From Selenomonas sp. FOBRC6 (lineage in GTDB: Bacteria > Bacillota > Negativicutes > Selenomonadales > Selenomonadaceae): a stretch of 51,048 nucleotides of DNA. The translations under genes were made by a program, and so were the position numbers. The notes beneath the pieces were generated by a model. That model was not told the origin of the DNA, made no database searches, and saw only the letters and a program-made list of their open reading frames with translations. Below, piece after piece: positions 9,653 to 21,500 of this stretch (the stretch's first letter is position 1; each line of letters opens with the position of its first letter). The stretch lies in assembly GCF_000286455.1 (NCBI RefSeq), contig NZ_ALKG01000086.1, positions 1 through 51,048 on the forward strand, given 5' to 3'.

Positions 9653-11308
9653 TTACCAGATTTTCCCTGCCATGAACCAGACACGGTTCCGCGCATTGTT
9701 CTTCGCCGATACGGATTCATCCAACCCAATCCGCCGCGCATAGTCCACGCGTGCGAACCAATCTCCCGGATTGTTATATGCCGCCGCGAACCCCCAGCCA
9801 CGCAGCGTGATGGCGTTATCCTCAGAGAGCGGCGCCCTGCTCTTTCGCACCGAGCCCACATCATAGAAGGTGCTGAACGTCAGACCGCGCACAGGCGTAT
9901 GATAGCGCAGCTCCGCCGTCGCGAGGATGCCCTCATCTCCTGCACCCTCACCCTGCGCGTAGGCGCGCACGCCATTCGGGCCGCCGAGGTAGAACTCCTC
10001 CGAGCTGTCGAGATTGCGGCTTGCCTTCTGTCCCGAAACCTTCACGAGGAAGTCCGTCATATTCCCGAGGCGCTGCACCGCAGTCGCATCCGCCTCGAGC
10101 TTCGTATACGTTCCTTCCTTCGTATCGTTGAGACGTCCCAGGATACGCGTATACTCCGAGTCGAGTCCCAGCTGGCCGATCGTCAGATTCGCATTGTAGT
10201 TCAGCATCAGCCCCTGCATCTGCTGCGTGCCGACCAATCCCGCATAGATACTGTGCGTATGCTTCTTCCCCTTGAGATCATAGCCGGAAATATCATCGTT
10301 CAGATTGCGATAGTTATAGCCATAGCGAACGAGGAGACTTCGATTTGTCAGATGGTAGAGCGGTGTCTGTCCGAACAGCGTAACCGTCAGAGAGTTGCCC
10401 TCGGCTCCGATCCTCGACAGCTCACCGCCCAACTTGTAGTTCATGCGTGAAAGCCCAACACCAAGCGTTGTTCCGCCGCGGCCGACCACCGTCTCATAGT
10501 TCGCATAGAAATTCCGCAGACTCCCGTTCGAGATCAGCGTACCGACACTGATTTTATCCCCCGCTCCCGACGGATCATAGAGTGTCTCCTGGAGACCATA
10601 GCGATAGCGTCCCGTACTCGGGTTGCCATAGTTCTCGACGTAAAATACCGTGTTCGATGCCTTCGAGTCCTCGATACGCACCGTCAGCTTGCTCGTTCCG
10701 AACGCCTCGCCCGGACTCAGCACACCGACCGCGCGTGCACCCGTCGCATCCGACACTGAGTAGAGCGCCGTCTCGAGTTTCTCCGTTGTAATAATATCGT
10801 TCGTCTTCAATCCAGCGATGATGCGCTTGGCCACAGGTGTCTTCAGTCGGCTGTTATTCTCGATTACAATCTCATCGTAGCGCCCTGGCAGCACACGCAG
10901 CACCACAATACCATCTGGGCTGTCCTGCGGCGGCAGATACACCGCAGCTGCAGGATAGCCATGAGTACGACAGTATGTCGTCAGTGCATCCACCGTCCGG
11001 CGCAGCTGCGGCATCGTCCGATTCTCGCCCATCCCCTCCTCGAGAATGCGCGTCAATTCTTCCTTGTCAAGGTAGAGATCAGGCGCCTCCATAATGAAAT
11101 TTTCAATCGTGAACTGCGCATCGTCACCATCCTGCCGATAGCGCGGCGTCACATCCTCAATCCCGATCTCAGAGCGCGGCTGCTCACTCGCAATATCTGC
11201 CCCCGGACGCGCGAGCGACGGTGCAGCAAAGCTTGTCCCCGACGCACACGCAAGACCGGCACAGACACATGCGGCAAGCCCCGCACGCATAACAGCTTCC
11301 TTTTTCAT
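9653..11308 (-). CDS. TpsB outer-membrane transporter (ShlB/FhaC/HecB family)
   Basis: Beta-barrel component of a two-partner (type Vb) secretion system, which exports a TPS-domain exoprotein across the outer membrane. From MKKEAVMRAG there is a signal peptide (to about residue 28). POTRA-like regions follow: LYLDKEELTRILEEG to VVLRVLPGRYDEI, then VAKRIIAGLKTNDII to VRIED. A 16-strand-type barrel carries the lid-loop motif VRAYAQGEGAGDEG (about residues 444-458; family form VRGY/F...GDxG). The chain ends in an aromatic residue (GKIW). The start at ATG 11308 is the best signal-peptide start; ATG 11317 is an alternative. The probable substrate is the giant exoprotein at 12542-22801, on the same strand but separated by two plus-strand genes. 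Confidence 0.9.
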   Translation of the reverse strand: MKKEAVMRAGLAACVCAGLACASGTSFAAPSLARPGADIASEQPRSEIGIEDVTPRYRQDGDDAQFTIENFIMEAPDLYLDKEELTRILEEGMGENRTMPQLRRTVDALTTYCRTHGYPAAAVYLPPQDSPDGIVVLRVLPGRYDEIVIENNSRLKTPVAKRIIAGLKTNDIITTEKLETALYSVSDATGARAVGVLSPGEAFGTSKLTVRIEDSKASNTVFYVENYGNPSTGRYRYGLQETLYDPSGAGDKISVGTLISNGSLRNFYANYETVVGRGGTTLGVGLSRMNYKLGGELSRIGAEGNSLTVTLFGQTPLYHLTNRSLLVRYGYNYRNLNDDISGYDLKGKKHTHSIYAGLVGTQQMQGLMLNYNANLTIGQLGLDSEYTRILGRLNDTKEGTYTKLEADATAVQRLGNMTDFLVKVSGQKASRNLDSSEEFYLGGPNGVRAYAQGEGAGDEGILATAELRYHTPVRGLTFSTFYDVGSVRKSRAPLSEDNAITLRGWGFAAAYNNPGDWFARVDYARRIGLDESVSAKNNARNRVWFMAGKIW

Positions 11309-11372
11309 ACGATTCATCCCATCATGCACGATAGCATCTCAACCCCTATATCACAGTCAATATTTTGTGTCC

Positions 11373-11401
11373 ATTCTAGCATCTTCGCAAAGAAAAGACA
11401 A
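11373..11401 (-). promoter_or_regulatory. Promoter of the TpsB gene
   Basis: Minus-strand -35 TTGTCT (11401-11396), 17-nt spacer and -10 TAGAAT (11378-11373), preceded by TGC as an extended -10. It gives a leader of about 60 nt before the tpsB start. Confidence 0.65.
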
Positions 11402-11422
11402 GGGAGGAGCAAGATACATCGG

Positions 11423-11451
11423 TTGCAATTCGCAGTCTATTGCAGTAGACT
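11423..11451 (+). promoter_or_regulatory. Promoter of the phosphatase/PNPOx pair
   Basis: TTGCAA (11423-11428), a 17-nt spacer and TAGACT (11446-11451) lie 38 nt upstream of the phosphatase start and face away from the tpsB promoter. Both hexamers are imperfect. Confidence 0.45.
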
Positions 11452-11488
11452 TTTAAGGGCAAATAAACAATCAGTAGGAGAACAACAC

Positions 11489-11947
11489 ATGAAAAAAATA
11501 CTATTCGTCTGTCACGGCAACATCTGCCGCTCCCCCATGGCGGAGTTCGTCATGAAACACCTCGTACGAGAGGCGGGGCTAATGGGCGAGATCAGTGTCG
11601 CGTCGAAGGCGCTCCATCGCGACGAACTCGGCAGCGACACGCATCGCGGCACACGCGAAGTGCTGCGTGCGCATGGCATCCCGTTCAGCAAACGCAGCGC
11701 GAACCTCATGACCACCGCCGACTACGATGCGTTCGACTGCATCATCGGCATGGACACAGAGAACATGCGCGACCTCGCGCACCTCACGGGCGGCGACCCG
11801 CAGGGCAAAGTCCGCCGTCTCCTCTCCTATATCGGCGAAGAGCGCGACGTCGCCGATCCATGGTATACCGGCAACTTTGACGCAACCTACCGCGATGTCG
11901 ACGCCGGCTGTCATGCACTGCTGCGTATGCTGACAGAAAACACATAA
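11489..11947 (+). CDS. Low-molecular-weight protein-tyrosine phosphatase
   Basis: A 152-residue cytoplasmic phosphatase of the LMW-PTP family. The P-loop is CHGNICRSP at the very N-terminus (Cys8 nucleophile, Arg14), and the general acid loop is DPWYTG. The residue after the P-loop Asn is Ile, as in tyrosine phosphatases; Bacillus YwlE, a phosphoarginine phosphatase, has Thr there, so a phosphotyrosine substrate is more likely. The start is ATG 11489 with TAGGAG 8 nt upstream; the much longer open frame upstream is not coding. It pairs with the PNPOx-like gene 25 nt downstream, and both sit on the opposite strand between the two secretion genes. No wzc-like kinase is present here. Confidence 0.92.
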   Translation: MKKILFVCHGNICRSPMAEFVMKHLVREAGLMGEISVASKALHRDELGSDTHRGTREVLRAHGIPFSKRSANLMTTADYDAFDCIIGMDTENMRDLAHLTGGDPQGKVRRLLSYIGEERDVADPWYTGNFDATYRDVDAGCHALLRMLTENT

Positions 11948-11972
11948 CGATCTGTATAGGAGCATCATTCCC

Positions 11973-12470
11973 ATGAACTACGAAGAAGCCGCCTCATTTT
12001 GGACAGAGAAGGACAAGCATGCTGCAAAAATACCAGCAGATGAACTTCGCATCGTCATCGAAAACTTCATCAAGGCACGCAGCACCTGTGCCCTCGCCGT
12101 TGCGGACGGCGACTTTATCCGCTGCACCCCGCTCACCTACAAATACCGCGCAGGTAAATTCGTCATCTTCTCCGAAGGCGGGCTGAAATTCCGTGCCCTC
12201 AAGCAGAACAAGCACACAGCACTTGCCATCTACGAGGAGTACAAGGGGCCGGGCAGTGCAAAGAGCCTACAGGTCACAGGTATCGCCAAGGTGTTCGGCG
12301 TTGACGATCCGGACTATACAGAGCAGCTCGAGAGCCTCGGCATCAACGCCTCCCATATGGCAAAGCTCCGTCTCACACTTATCCTCATCACACCAACAAC
12401 ACTTGAATACCTCGACTCCACACTAAAGGAGCAGGGATATCACCCGCGTCAACAACTCACAATATCATAA
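11973..12470 (+). CDS. Pyridoxamine 5'-phosphate oxidase-like FMN-binding protein
   Basis: A 165-residue protein of the PNPOx-like split-barrel flavin-binding group. Recognisable parts are FIKARSTCALAVADGDFIRCTPLTYKY (first barrel strands), KFVIFSEGGLKFRALKQNKHTALAIYEE (flavin phosphate-side strand and helix) and KSLQVTGIAKV. Many such proteins bind FMN, heme or F420 and their reactions are unknown, so I name only the fold. ATG 11973 has TAGGAG 11 nt upstream. It is the second gene of a two-gene unit and ends just before a strong terminator. Confidence 0.8.
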   Translation: MNYEEAASFWTEKDKHAAKIPADELRIVIENFIKARSTCALAVADGDFIRCTPLTYKYRAGKFVIFSEGGLKFRALKQNKHTALAIYEEYKGPGSAKSLQVTGIAKVFGVDDPDYTEQLESLGINASHMAKLRLTLILITPTTLEYLDSTLKEQGYHPRQQLTIS

Positions 12471-12480
12471 CGTACAAAAC

Positions 12481-12525
12481 AGCGCCCCATCGACCACTCT
12501 TATCGTCGATGGGGCGCTTCTTATG
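12481..12525. terminator. Bidirectional terminator between convergent genes
   Basis: A perfect 14-bp stem, AGCGCCCCATCGAC (12481-12494) with GTCGATGGGGCGCT (12505-12518) around a 10-nt loop. It is followed by TCTTATGTTTT on the plus strand and GTTTT on the minus strand. It lies between the PNPOx-like gene and the end of the exoprotein gene. Confidence 0.85.
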
Positions 12526-12541
12526 TTTTACATATTCATTT

Positions 12542-15500
12542 TTATCGTGCGCCAAACACTTCGTTCACGAGGCTGAATACAGTCTCATCTGCGATACGAA
12601 TGCCCGTCTGCATGATGTCCGTGCCATCCTTCACCGTATTGATGGAGGGCGGATCATAGGTCACCTCGGCATCGGCTTTGCGTCCAAAGTGACTCTGGCG
12701 GTCAAGCGATGCATTCTCATAGGCATATTCATCCGGGATCATCTTGCTCGTCTGCGTAATCGCCTTGTAGTACTCGTAGTCGGGAATGTATGGACCGACG
12801 TGAAGCATCCGCTGCTCTGTACGGAAACGATAGTTCTGATAGACCGTATCACCATCTGCAGGCACATACTCACCAACAATGGGGTAGTTCCCCCAACGCA
12901 GTTTCGCACCAGGTGCATCGTAACGAATCTCTCCCGGCAGAATCTCGCCAAGCAGCGTACGGTAGTTCTTGCCCTGCGGTGTTCCCTCGTAGTCGTACTT
13001 CTGCGGCAGACCGTCGTTGATCCAGACCGTCTTTTCCTTCGGCGTCAGCACAATCTCATAAGGATTGATACGACCTTCGCCTGTCATGGTCTGCGCGGTC
13101 AGTGCTGCATTGGAAGTCCCACCATTTGTGAGCGTTGCAATGCTGTTGCCTGCATCGTCTACGAGGTCGTAGTTCTCTACGCCTTTACCGCGGAGGGCAT
13201 AGGTGTAGTCAACAGGCTTGTTGGCAACCTGGTTGCCGTTCCACGCCACGTTCTTATTACGGAACTGTGCCGTGAGATGCGGCGTAACACGTCCGCGGTC
13301 ACGCGCAACGATCGCGTCTCCATTTTCATCATCGACGAAGACGAAGCGCATATGATCATCCAGATTCGAGATTAGGCTTCCGCCCTCTCGCGTCAGTGCT
13401 TTGCCGACAACATCAATCGTCTTATCGTATGTCTTCGTCGGGGTGATCTGCGGCAAGCCAACACGAAGTCTGCGGCGGTCAATCGCGCCATCCTTCACCT
13501 CTGTCATGGGATTTAGCGTGCCGTCGGTAAACTCATAGTTGTCCGTATTCAGCGTCACCTCATACTTGACCCGATTCGTATAGTCCCCCGCATCTTCACC
13601 AAGATACTTACCCTCAACGCGAAGCACATCAGCCTCGGGGATCGCATTCCCCTTCAGCTTTCCTCTGAAGAGATCTCGCGCATTGAGGACAGTGTTCGTG
13701 CCGTCATACGTTTTCCTTGCGAAGCCAAAGTCAAACGTGAAGTCACGACGTGTGACCTTCGCACGGTCAATCATGCCTGTCCCCCAGCCGACCTCGTCGA
13801 AATCATAGTTCTTTGCATTGTTGCCGAGGTGCTGGCGGAAGACATCACCAATGCCCAGATAGCGGACATCCTTCGTTCCTGCATTGCCATCCGGTGTAAA
13901 TCCATCTCCGCTGCGGCGACCGTAGTGACTCGTCGTATTCGTCGCATTGAACTGTTCGAGGTGTGTTCCAGACGGTGCCATACCGTCGCGCGTCAGTGTC
14001 TCAATGGAGGCAGTATTACTAATACGTGCCGTTATCGATCCATTGTTCGGTGTCGCATCGTATTCCTTGCGGACATCATCGAACGCAAGATTCAGTCGAC
14101 GCTTTGTAATCTCATTATCATCCGAATGGAGATCGGCCGCATTCACAATGCGATAGTTGTCCGAATCAAGACGCGCATCGTAGTCAACACGCAGCCCCGT
14201 CCCAGCATCCTTTGCTAAGTATCTGGCCGTAGAGAGGTTATTCACACCGTCATTCCCCGTCAGTCCGTCGAAACGAATGAGGGAGTCTCCTGTCTGTACC
14301 GTCTGTCCATTGTTGTTTTTTGCGACACCCGCAACATCGCGCAGTGCATCGTATTCCTTCGTCAGCGGGCTCAAGATGTTTGCCGTGACTTCCTTGCGCA
14401 GAATCTTGCCCTGTGCACCCGTATAGTCAAGCGCTCCGCCCGAGATCACGAGGTTGCGATTCTGAGCGGTTGGCGTGTAGTCCAACCCGTAGGTCACCCC
14501 TTGCGGAAGTTCGCCATTTACATTCTTGTCTGCATAATGCGTGCGTGTCGGATCAACACTCAGGCTGTCCTTGATGTCGATTTTATTGCCATCATCATCC
14601 GTCAGCGGGTTGCTGCCGTCCATGATGTAGGCGTGCTCAAGATAGTTGTGGAGCGCCGCCGCCGACGCATCTTCTTTGTACTTCACAACAGTCGTGCCAT
14701 CGTAGGTCTTCTTGATACCATCCAAGGACAATTTGACCCCACGAAGTATGTCATTGCTTGTAATGGTGCGCGGAACAATACGCCCCTTCTCATCGCTTGG
14801 CACATAGCTCAGTTTGTCGTCCGTAACGCTATAGTTCGTGGCTGCGCCCACACGATAGTTCTCAGCCGTGCCCGTCATCGCACGCAGAGCCTCATTGACA
14901 CCCTCGTACGTGATCGCCTTGTGCGTCGGATTTCCGTGCGCATCGCGGCTGACATCAGCTGTATCATATTTGCCCTTGATCTTCTGCAGGGCATCATTCG
15001 TAAGTGTAAAGCCCGTGCCCTCGGTACCGACGAAACCTGTGTAGTGCACCATCCCTGCAGTCAGACCGTCAACACGACGCTTTCCGTCATAGATCTTGTC
15101 CGGCAGCGCATCAATCGATGCCGTCAGTTCCTTGCGGTAGATATCGGCAGCGCGATTTGTTACCGTCCCCGTTGTGGGGTGCCCCATGATCGTATAGTTC
15201 TGCAGGCGCTTTGCGGCCTCCGTCGGATCAGCGGACGACTTTACGCCAAGCGTCAAGGCATAGTCCACCTTCGTCAAACCAGGCTTTAGTTTTGCATCGG
15301 CCTCCGTATCGACGGTTGCATTTGGACTATGATATGTGCCAATGACGGAGAGATCAAGATATGCCTTGTCGCGCTCTGCGAGCGGCATGAGGTTCTCCCT
15401 CGCAATTGCAGCAGCATAGTCACTGTTGTTCTGCGTGAATGTCGATCGTCCATCATACTGCTTATAGATATGTGACGGCATCTGCGTCTGGAGATCACGC

Positions 15501-18500
15501 GGGGTGATCGTCCCCTTCCCCGTCTTTGAGAAATGGTTCGTCCCATCGATGTCAAAATTTTTGTTGTCCAGCGAGAAGGTATAGGTGATATCCACGCCTG
15601 TAGAGGGGGTTACATTGGGATCTGTATACTGTGGTTTGTTGTTTGGATCAAGCACGATGTCATTCTGCAGCTCGACCCGTCGATTGTTGACCATTACATA
15701 GGCATTCGTAATGTACTTACGAACATCCTTGAGATCGCCGGAGTATGTGCCGTCAGCCTTGCGCCAGAGGACATCCGTCGTCCCGTCGTAGATCTTGCTC
15801 GCCAATGCCGTGCCGAACTGCACATCATTGGCATTGATGCGCGTGCGTCCAATTTTACCCGTCGCATAGGACTTATCCGCCAGCACAAAGTTGCCGCGAT
15901 ACGCCGTCGGCAGGAGGCCCGCCAGATTTCGGAACTCGACATCCTTATCGCCGACACTCCCATCAGCGGTAAACGTCCCATCTGCCGCACGATGCCCATA
16001 GTCACTCTTGACCGCACTCGTGATGGTAAAGTCGGACGGCGTAACCTCGCGCATCGCAAGTGCAGCACGCCCGTCAGAGTTATCTGCCGTCAGAGGGTTG
16101 GCAGCACGAAGTACAATATCCGTATTCTCAGAGGTGCCATCATATCCTCTCTGTGCAGGATTTTCAAAGTGGAGGTTCAGCGTGCGTGGTGCGATCGTTC
16201 CTGTCGCCTGCAGTGTCAATCCGCTGGCAGACTCTGCGTTAACCGCCGGATTTATCCCGTCGGAGAGCAGATAGTTCTTACCCGCATCCCCATTGATTCG
16301 CATTGTATAGGTAATCTGCTTTGCGGCAGGGTCGCCGTTACTGTCATACGCAACATTCTTATCTGCATAGGCAGCCGCAACAGACACCTGCGCCCCATCG
16401 TTCACCGACGCAGTATAGTGACGCGTATTCTTATCGACAAGCGTTCGCTCACCGTCATAGATCTTGTTGATGCCGGCCTTCTCAGCAAGATCAAGCGTCA
16501 GAGTACGCCGCTTGATTGTACCTGTATCCGAACTGTAGAAGTTATTATCTCCTGAGATGATGATATTGCGATCCTTTAGGAAGAGATGGTATTTAACCGT
16601 ATCCGGCGTTCCATTCGTCGCGTTCGCATTCGTATACTGTGTCCCAGGAATATTGACGTCGATATCACCGCGCGCAAGGAGATCAATTTCCTTGCCGTTC
16701 AGCGTCACTTTTGCTTCTGTGATGTATTTGCTGACATGTTCTGCGTCGCCATAGTAAATATTCGTTACGGGATCTTTCCACAGGACGTTTTTCGTCCCAT
16801 CATAAACCTTCTCTGCCCCCGAGGTTTTGAATCGTACGTCGGAAGCGTTGATATTCACCTTTGCGATGGTACCCTTACCATAGACCGTATCATCGACGGT
16901 ATAGTTGCCAGCCGCTTGGGCTCCAAAGGCGTTGCGGAACGCGCCCCGTACATTCGTATAGCGCACATCATGATCAACACCGTTGCTCGCGTGCGGATCG
17001 GTCGTAAAGTTCCCGCCAGAAAGACGCCCGTAATCGCTCGTCGCGGTCGGGGTCGTCGCCGTAAGCATGCCCTGCAAGGCATTCTTCAGACTTTGGTCAG
17101 AAATATGATCATCGCTGAGAATATCAGACAAAACGGCACTCGCTGGATCGCCCGTGAGCGTGAGTCCCCGCACCTCTGTATTCGTACTGTCGGTATCATA
17201 GGTCTTGTTCACATGGTCGATCGCAACCTTGAGTTTGCGAGGCGTAATCGTACCGGCATTCGCAACAGGAGACAGCTCCGCTGTCACCGTCTTGACCCCA
17301 TAGCCCGTCGTCGTCGTATTCGCCGCACCAGCAATCTTGTAGTCATCTGCGTATTTGCCCGTGAGTCGCGCCGTATACTTGACGTTCTTTGTCGTCACTG
17401 CACCTGCGGCATAGGCTACATTTGCGTCATCCGTACCGCCCGTATTCAGATAAACCGCCGTCGAGGTGTTGACATAGGGATCGCTCGTGGTCTCATCCGC
17501 GACCATCCCCGTAAACTTCAGGATATCATTGCCAACGATGACATTGCGATTGTTGTCCGTATGTGCTGCACGGCCGTCGTAGGCCTTAGTAATCCGTTCC
17601 GTCACCGATGTGATCTCACGCGGTGTAATTCTTCCCGCCGCCGTCACATGCCCTGGATTCGTTGTATTCACTTGTTCGAGATTTCGCGCGGTAGCATCAT
17701 CTGCGCCGAATGTATAGTTCGAGAGTGGATTGTTCGTCGGATCTGTCGTACGCGCCACCACGTCATATGCGATGTGCTGCGCCTCCGAGACGTGCGAGGT
17801 TCTCTGCTTGCCCGCCGCATCACTTGTAAAATGCCCGGCTGCATCAGCCTTCAATACAAGGCTGATCTTGCCCGCATCGCGTGAAACAATCCCATTCGTA
17901 CCACCGGAAGGGAGTACGAGATACGTGCCCGCCGCAGGGGTACGATGGATCGACTTCCCATCGTAAACTTTCTCTGCCGTTGCAATTGTACCATCGCTGT
18001 TGCGCACAACAATATCCGTCGGGTTGAGACGGCGCGGATCGATCCGCCCTTTTCCATATGCGGTGCTCTCCACCTTGTAGTTGTTGCCGAGCGTTCCCTG
18101 GATGCCTGTATACTCGACCTCATGCGCCCCCGCATTGTGTGCCGACGCATAGTTTCCGTGCGTATCTTTATCCACATAGCGGCTCTGGATGCCACTGTTC
18201 GCAGCAAAGCTCGTCGGACTGATACCATCCTTCTGGAATACGCGGCCATTCAGCCCGTCGTTGAGCGAGGATGCCGTGATCGACGTATTCACGTCTGTTC
18301 CATCGTACGTCTTGCGGACATCGGCAAAGTTGACCGTTACAGGACGCGGCGTCACCCGAGCCGCATTCGCCACATTCCACGAAAACGCAAGCGTATTCCC
18401 ACCGTTCGTCAGCGTCCCCTGCTGAGAAGCATTGTTGGGGTGCAGGATACGATAGTCGTCCGCATTTGCGCCGCTCAGCTGCATGGTGTACGTGACATTC

Positions 18501-21500
18501 TTCGTCGTCGGATTTCCGTGGCCATCGAGCACCACATCTTTCCCATAGGCACCGGCACTCTCATTATTGAACTTCGTCGCATCACTGCCCACGAACCCCG
18601 TGAAGCTGACCACACGATCGCCCAGGATCACATTTTGGTTGCCGTCTGTATGTCCGGCGATGCCGTCGTAGACTTTCTCGAGGAAATGTGTCGTCGCCGT
18701 CAGCGAGGCAGGGGTAATAGAGGCTCCTGCTACCGTTGCTCTGGCGTTGTGGAGACTCTCTAAGTTCTGCGTATTTCCTACAGGGCCGTAGGTGTAGTTC
18801 GAAAGGGGATGATTCGTCGGATCCGTTGTCGCTGCCACAATATCATAGGCCGCATAGCGCGCATCACGCACATGTGATGTCACATTCTGCCCTGCTGCAT
18901 CGCTCGTAAAATGTGCCTGCGTGCTGGGCGCGAGAGCAAACGTCACCTTCTGGAAGTCCCGCGAGACAATGCCCGTGTCTCCGAGAGGTGCGGTGTTCGC
19001 TGAGAGATAGACATCGGTCCCCACGTTATAGGTGGAGGCGCCATCATAGACCTTAGTGATCGTCGCGGGTGTATTATCGCTCCTTTTGTATACGTTAAAG
19101 GAAGACGGATCAATACGACGGCGCGTGATCGTGCCAGTGCCGTACTGCTTGTCCGCTACTGTATAGTTTGTACCAAGTGTATTCTGGAAGCCCACATACT
19201 CCACAGAGCGATTGCCAGCATTTGGATTCTCCGTGAACAACGTCGTTCCATCGCCGTAACGACTCGTAATGTGCCCCGTGAGCGTCGGACCGGATGCGCC
19301 AAAGTCACGCTGCAGGACTACGCCGCTCGCACCGTCGTTGAGCGTAGGCGAGGAGAGGTCTGTGTTCGTGGCTGTGCCATCATAGACCTTGCTGACTGAG
19401 GCAAAGCTCATCGTGATCGGGCGCGGCGTGATTGTTCCGAGACCGGTCAGTGTCGTCGTCGTCGTGACCGGTGTTGCAGACGCAGGAGTTGCCTGCGGGG
19501 AGAAGGTGTAGTTCTGCGCTTCGGCAGCATTTGCAATGGAGAACTTCGCCGTATAGTCGACAATCTGCGTCGTCGGGGTGCCTCCAGAGTAGACGACATT
19601 CTTCGACCGATATTCCGCCGTAGACGTATTCGTCACCGTATCACCGGCGATAACGCCCGCGAGTGTGATGATATCATCGCCCGTCTTGTCATGAGCTCGC
19701 AGAGCATCATATACCTTCGTAATCGGGGAGTGCTTGATGGTCGCCGTGATCGTTTTTGGTGTGATCTTACCAGCGCCGGAGGCAGAAAAGATACCATCGA
19801 GGGGATCCTTCGTTACGCCGTCCTCATTGAGCACATAGTAGTCCGAGAGCAGATGGCCGCCATACGTATCCGTATGGCTGTCTGCATGTCCCTTCGCCGT
19901 ATAGGCGACCTTCGTCGCCTCCGCTACGTTTTTCGTCCGCGTACCGGCATTGTTCGTAAAGTAAGCACCACCCGCAAGCTGGAAGGTGATATGTCCCTGA
20001 TCGCGCGTGACAATGCCTTCATTGGGGTTAGTCGATGCTCCAGCATTCGAGGAGAGGTAGAGGCCAGTTCCTGGCGTATACACATTCGTCCCATCATAAG
20101 GCTTCGTGGCAGATGCTACGCTGTTGTCGCTGTTGTAGACCGTGAAGCTGTTGCGTGAAATCCCACGCCTTACGATATCGCCGTCTAGGTAGAGCTTTTC
20201 GTCCGTAACCTTGGTTTTCGAGCCGCCATTAGGCGTGTAGTAGAGATCGTAGTTCAGTCCGTCCGGATGTGTTGTTGTGTCCAACCCCACATTTGTATAC
20301 TGGAGCTTGTGGCTGCCGACATGAATCTGCGGTGCACCCGATGCGTCTGTATAGGTCGGATCGGCAATGTTCTTGATCGATACCGTGTCCACTGTGCCGC
20401 CATCGTCGATCATGCGCGTGCCGTCAGACGTACCGTCGACGATCGTATCCCGCAGCTTGATATTCGGCGTGCCGACCGTTTGCTTCATAGCATCGTCTTT
20501 GACGTTCACCGTACCGTCATAGATCTTATCCGCCGCCTTGTTCTTCCCGATGTCGAGATAGAGCGGCGCAGGGGTAATACGCACCTTACCCGTAAGCGAG
20601 CTGATGGAGGAGTTGTCGAACGTGTAGTTCTTCGCATCATCCCCGGAGAAGGTGATCGTCCCACCAAAGGTGACATTTTTCTGCCCATAGGTGCCGTCCG
20701 CATTGCGCACAACATTCTTATCCGCCATATCAGCAGTAAAGCTTGTCGTATTGAGCGAGACAGAATGTGTAGCAATATCGTCTACCGTAAAGCCCGCAGT
20801 ACCAACACCGCCATGTGTAAGTGCGTATTCGAACGCGTCTTTGACCGACTTCTTGCCGTTATACACGCGCGTGACATCAAGGTTGCCGCCCGTCAGCTTC
20901 ACCTCGCGCGGGTCAATTGTGATGTTGACGCCGCGCAGGTTCGGCCCATCCTGATCCGTCCAGAGGATCGCCTTCGTTCCCGCATTGCGGACACCGTTTG
21001 TCTTGTCAAAGTCCTTCGTCGTGGCATTGACATAGTCGTGAATCTTGTTAAGATCGACAGGGTCTGAGTAGACGACCTGATTCGACTTATTGCCGACGGC
21101 ATTTCCAGTATTGTCAACGATCTTGACATACTTGCTGTTGTACTCGAGCCCCGTAACATCCGCACCATTGTTCTGCTTGACTGCAGCGACAGAGGTGTCC
21201 GCGACCGAGCCGTCTGCATTGAAATAGCGATAGCTGTAGTTCGCCGTCGCCGTCCCGCTCATAAACGCGGTCAGCATCGGCGTCGTACGTCCCTCGTAGA
21301 TACGCCATTTTGCGCCGGGCGTTCCGTCATTGTTGATATCAAAACCGGCGTAGGTGCTCGACGCGGTCATTGGTTTCGAATTGGTTTGACTCGGGGTCTC
21401 TTTGAACTTCGTTGCCAATCCCGTAGATTTATCAACAATAAATGTATTCGTGGTATTATTTTTATTTAAGCCCGCATCATTGGTCGCGAGTCTGGGGCCT

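Noticed and set aside
11489-11947. Protein arginine phosphatase (YwlE-like)
   Set aside because: The P-loop has Ile where YwlE has the specificity-determining Thr, so a tyrosine phosphatase is favoured. No McsB-like kinase is nearby.
13400-20900. CRISPR-like or satellite DNA array
   Set aside because: The regular spacing of about 350 nt comes from protein modules in one continuous frame. DNA copies are strongly diverged and there are no short identical repeats with unique spacers.
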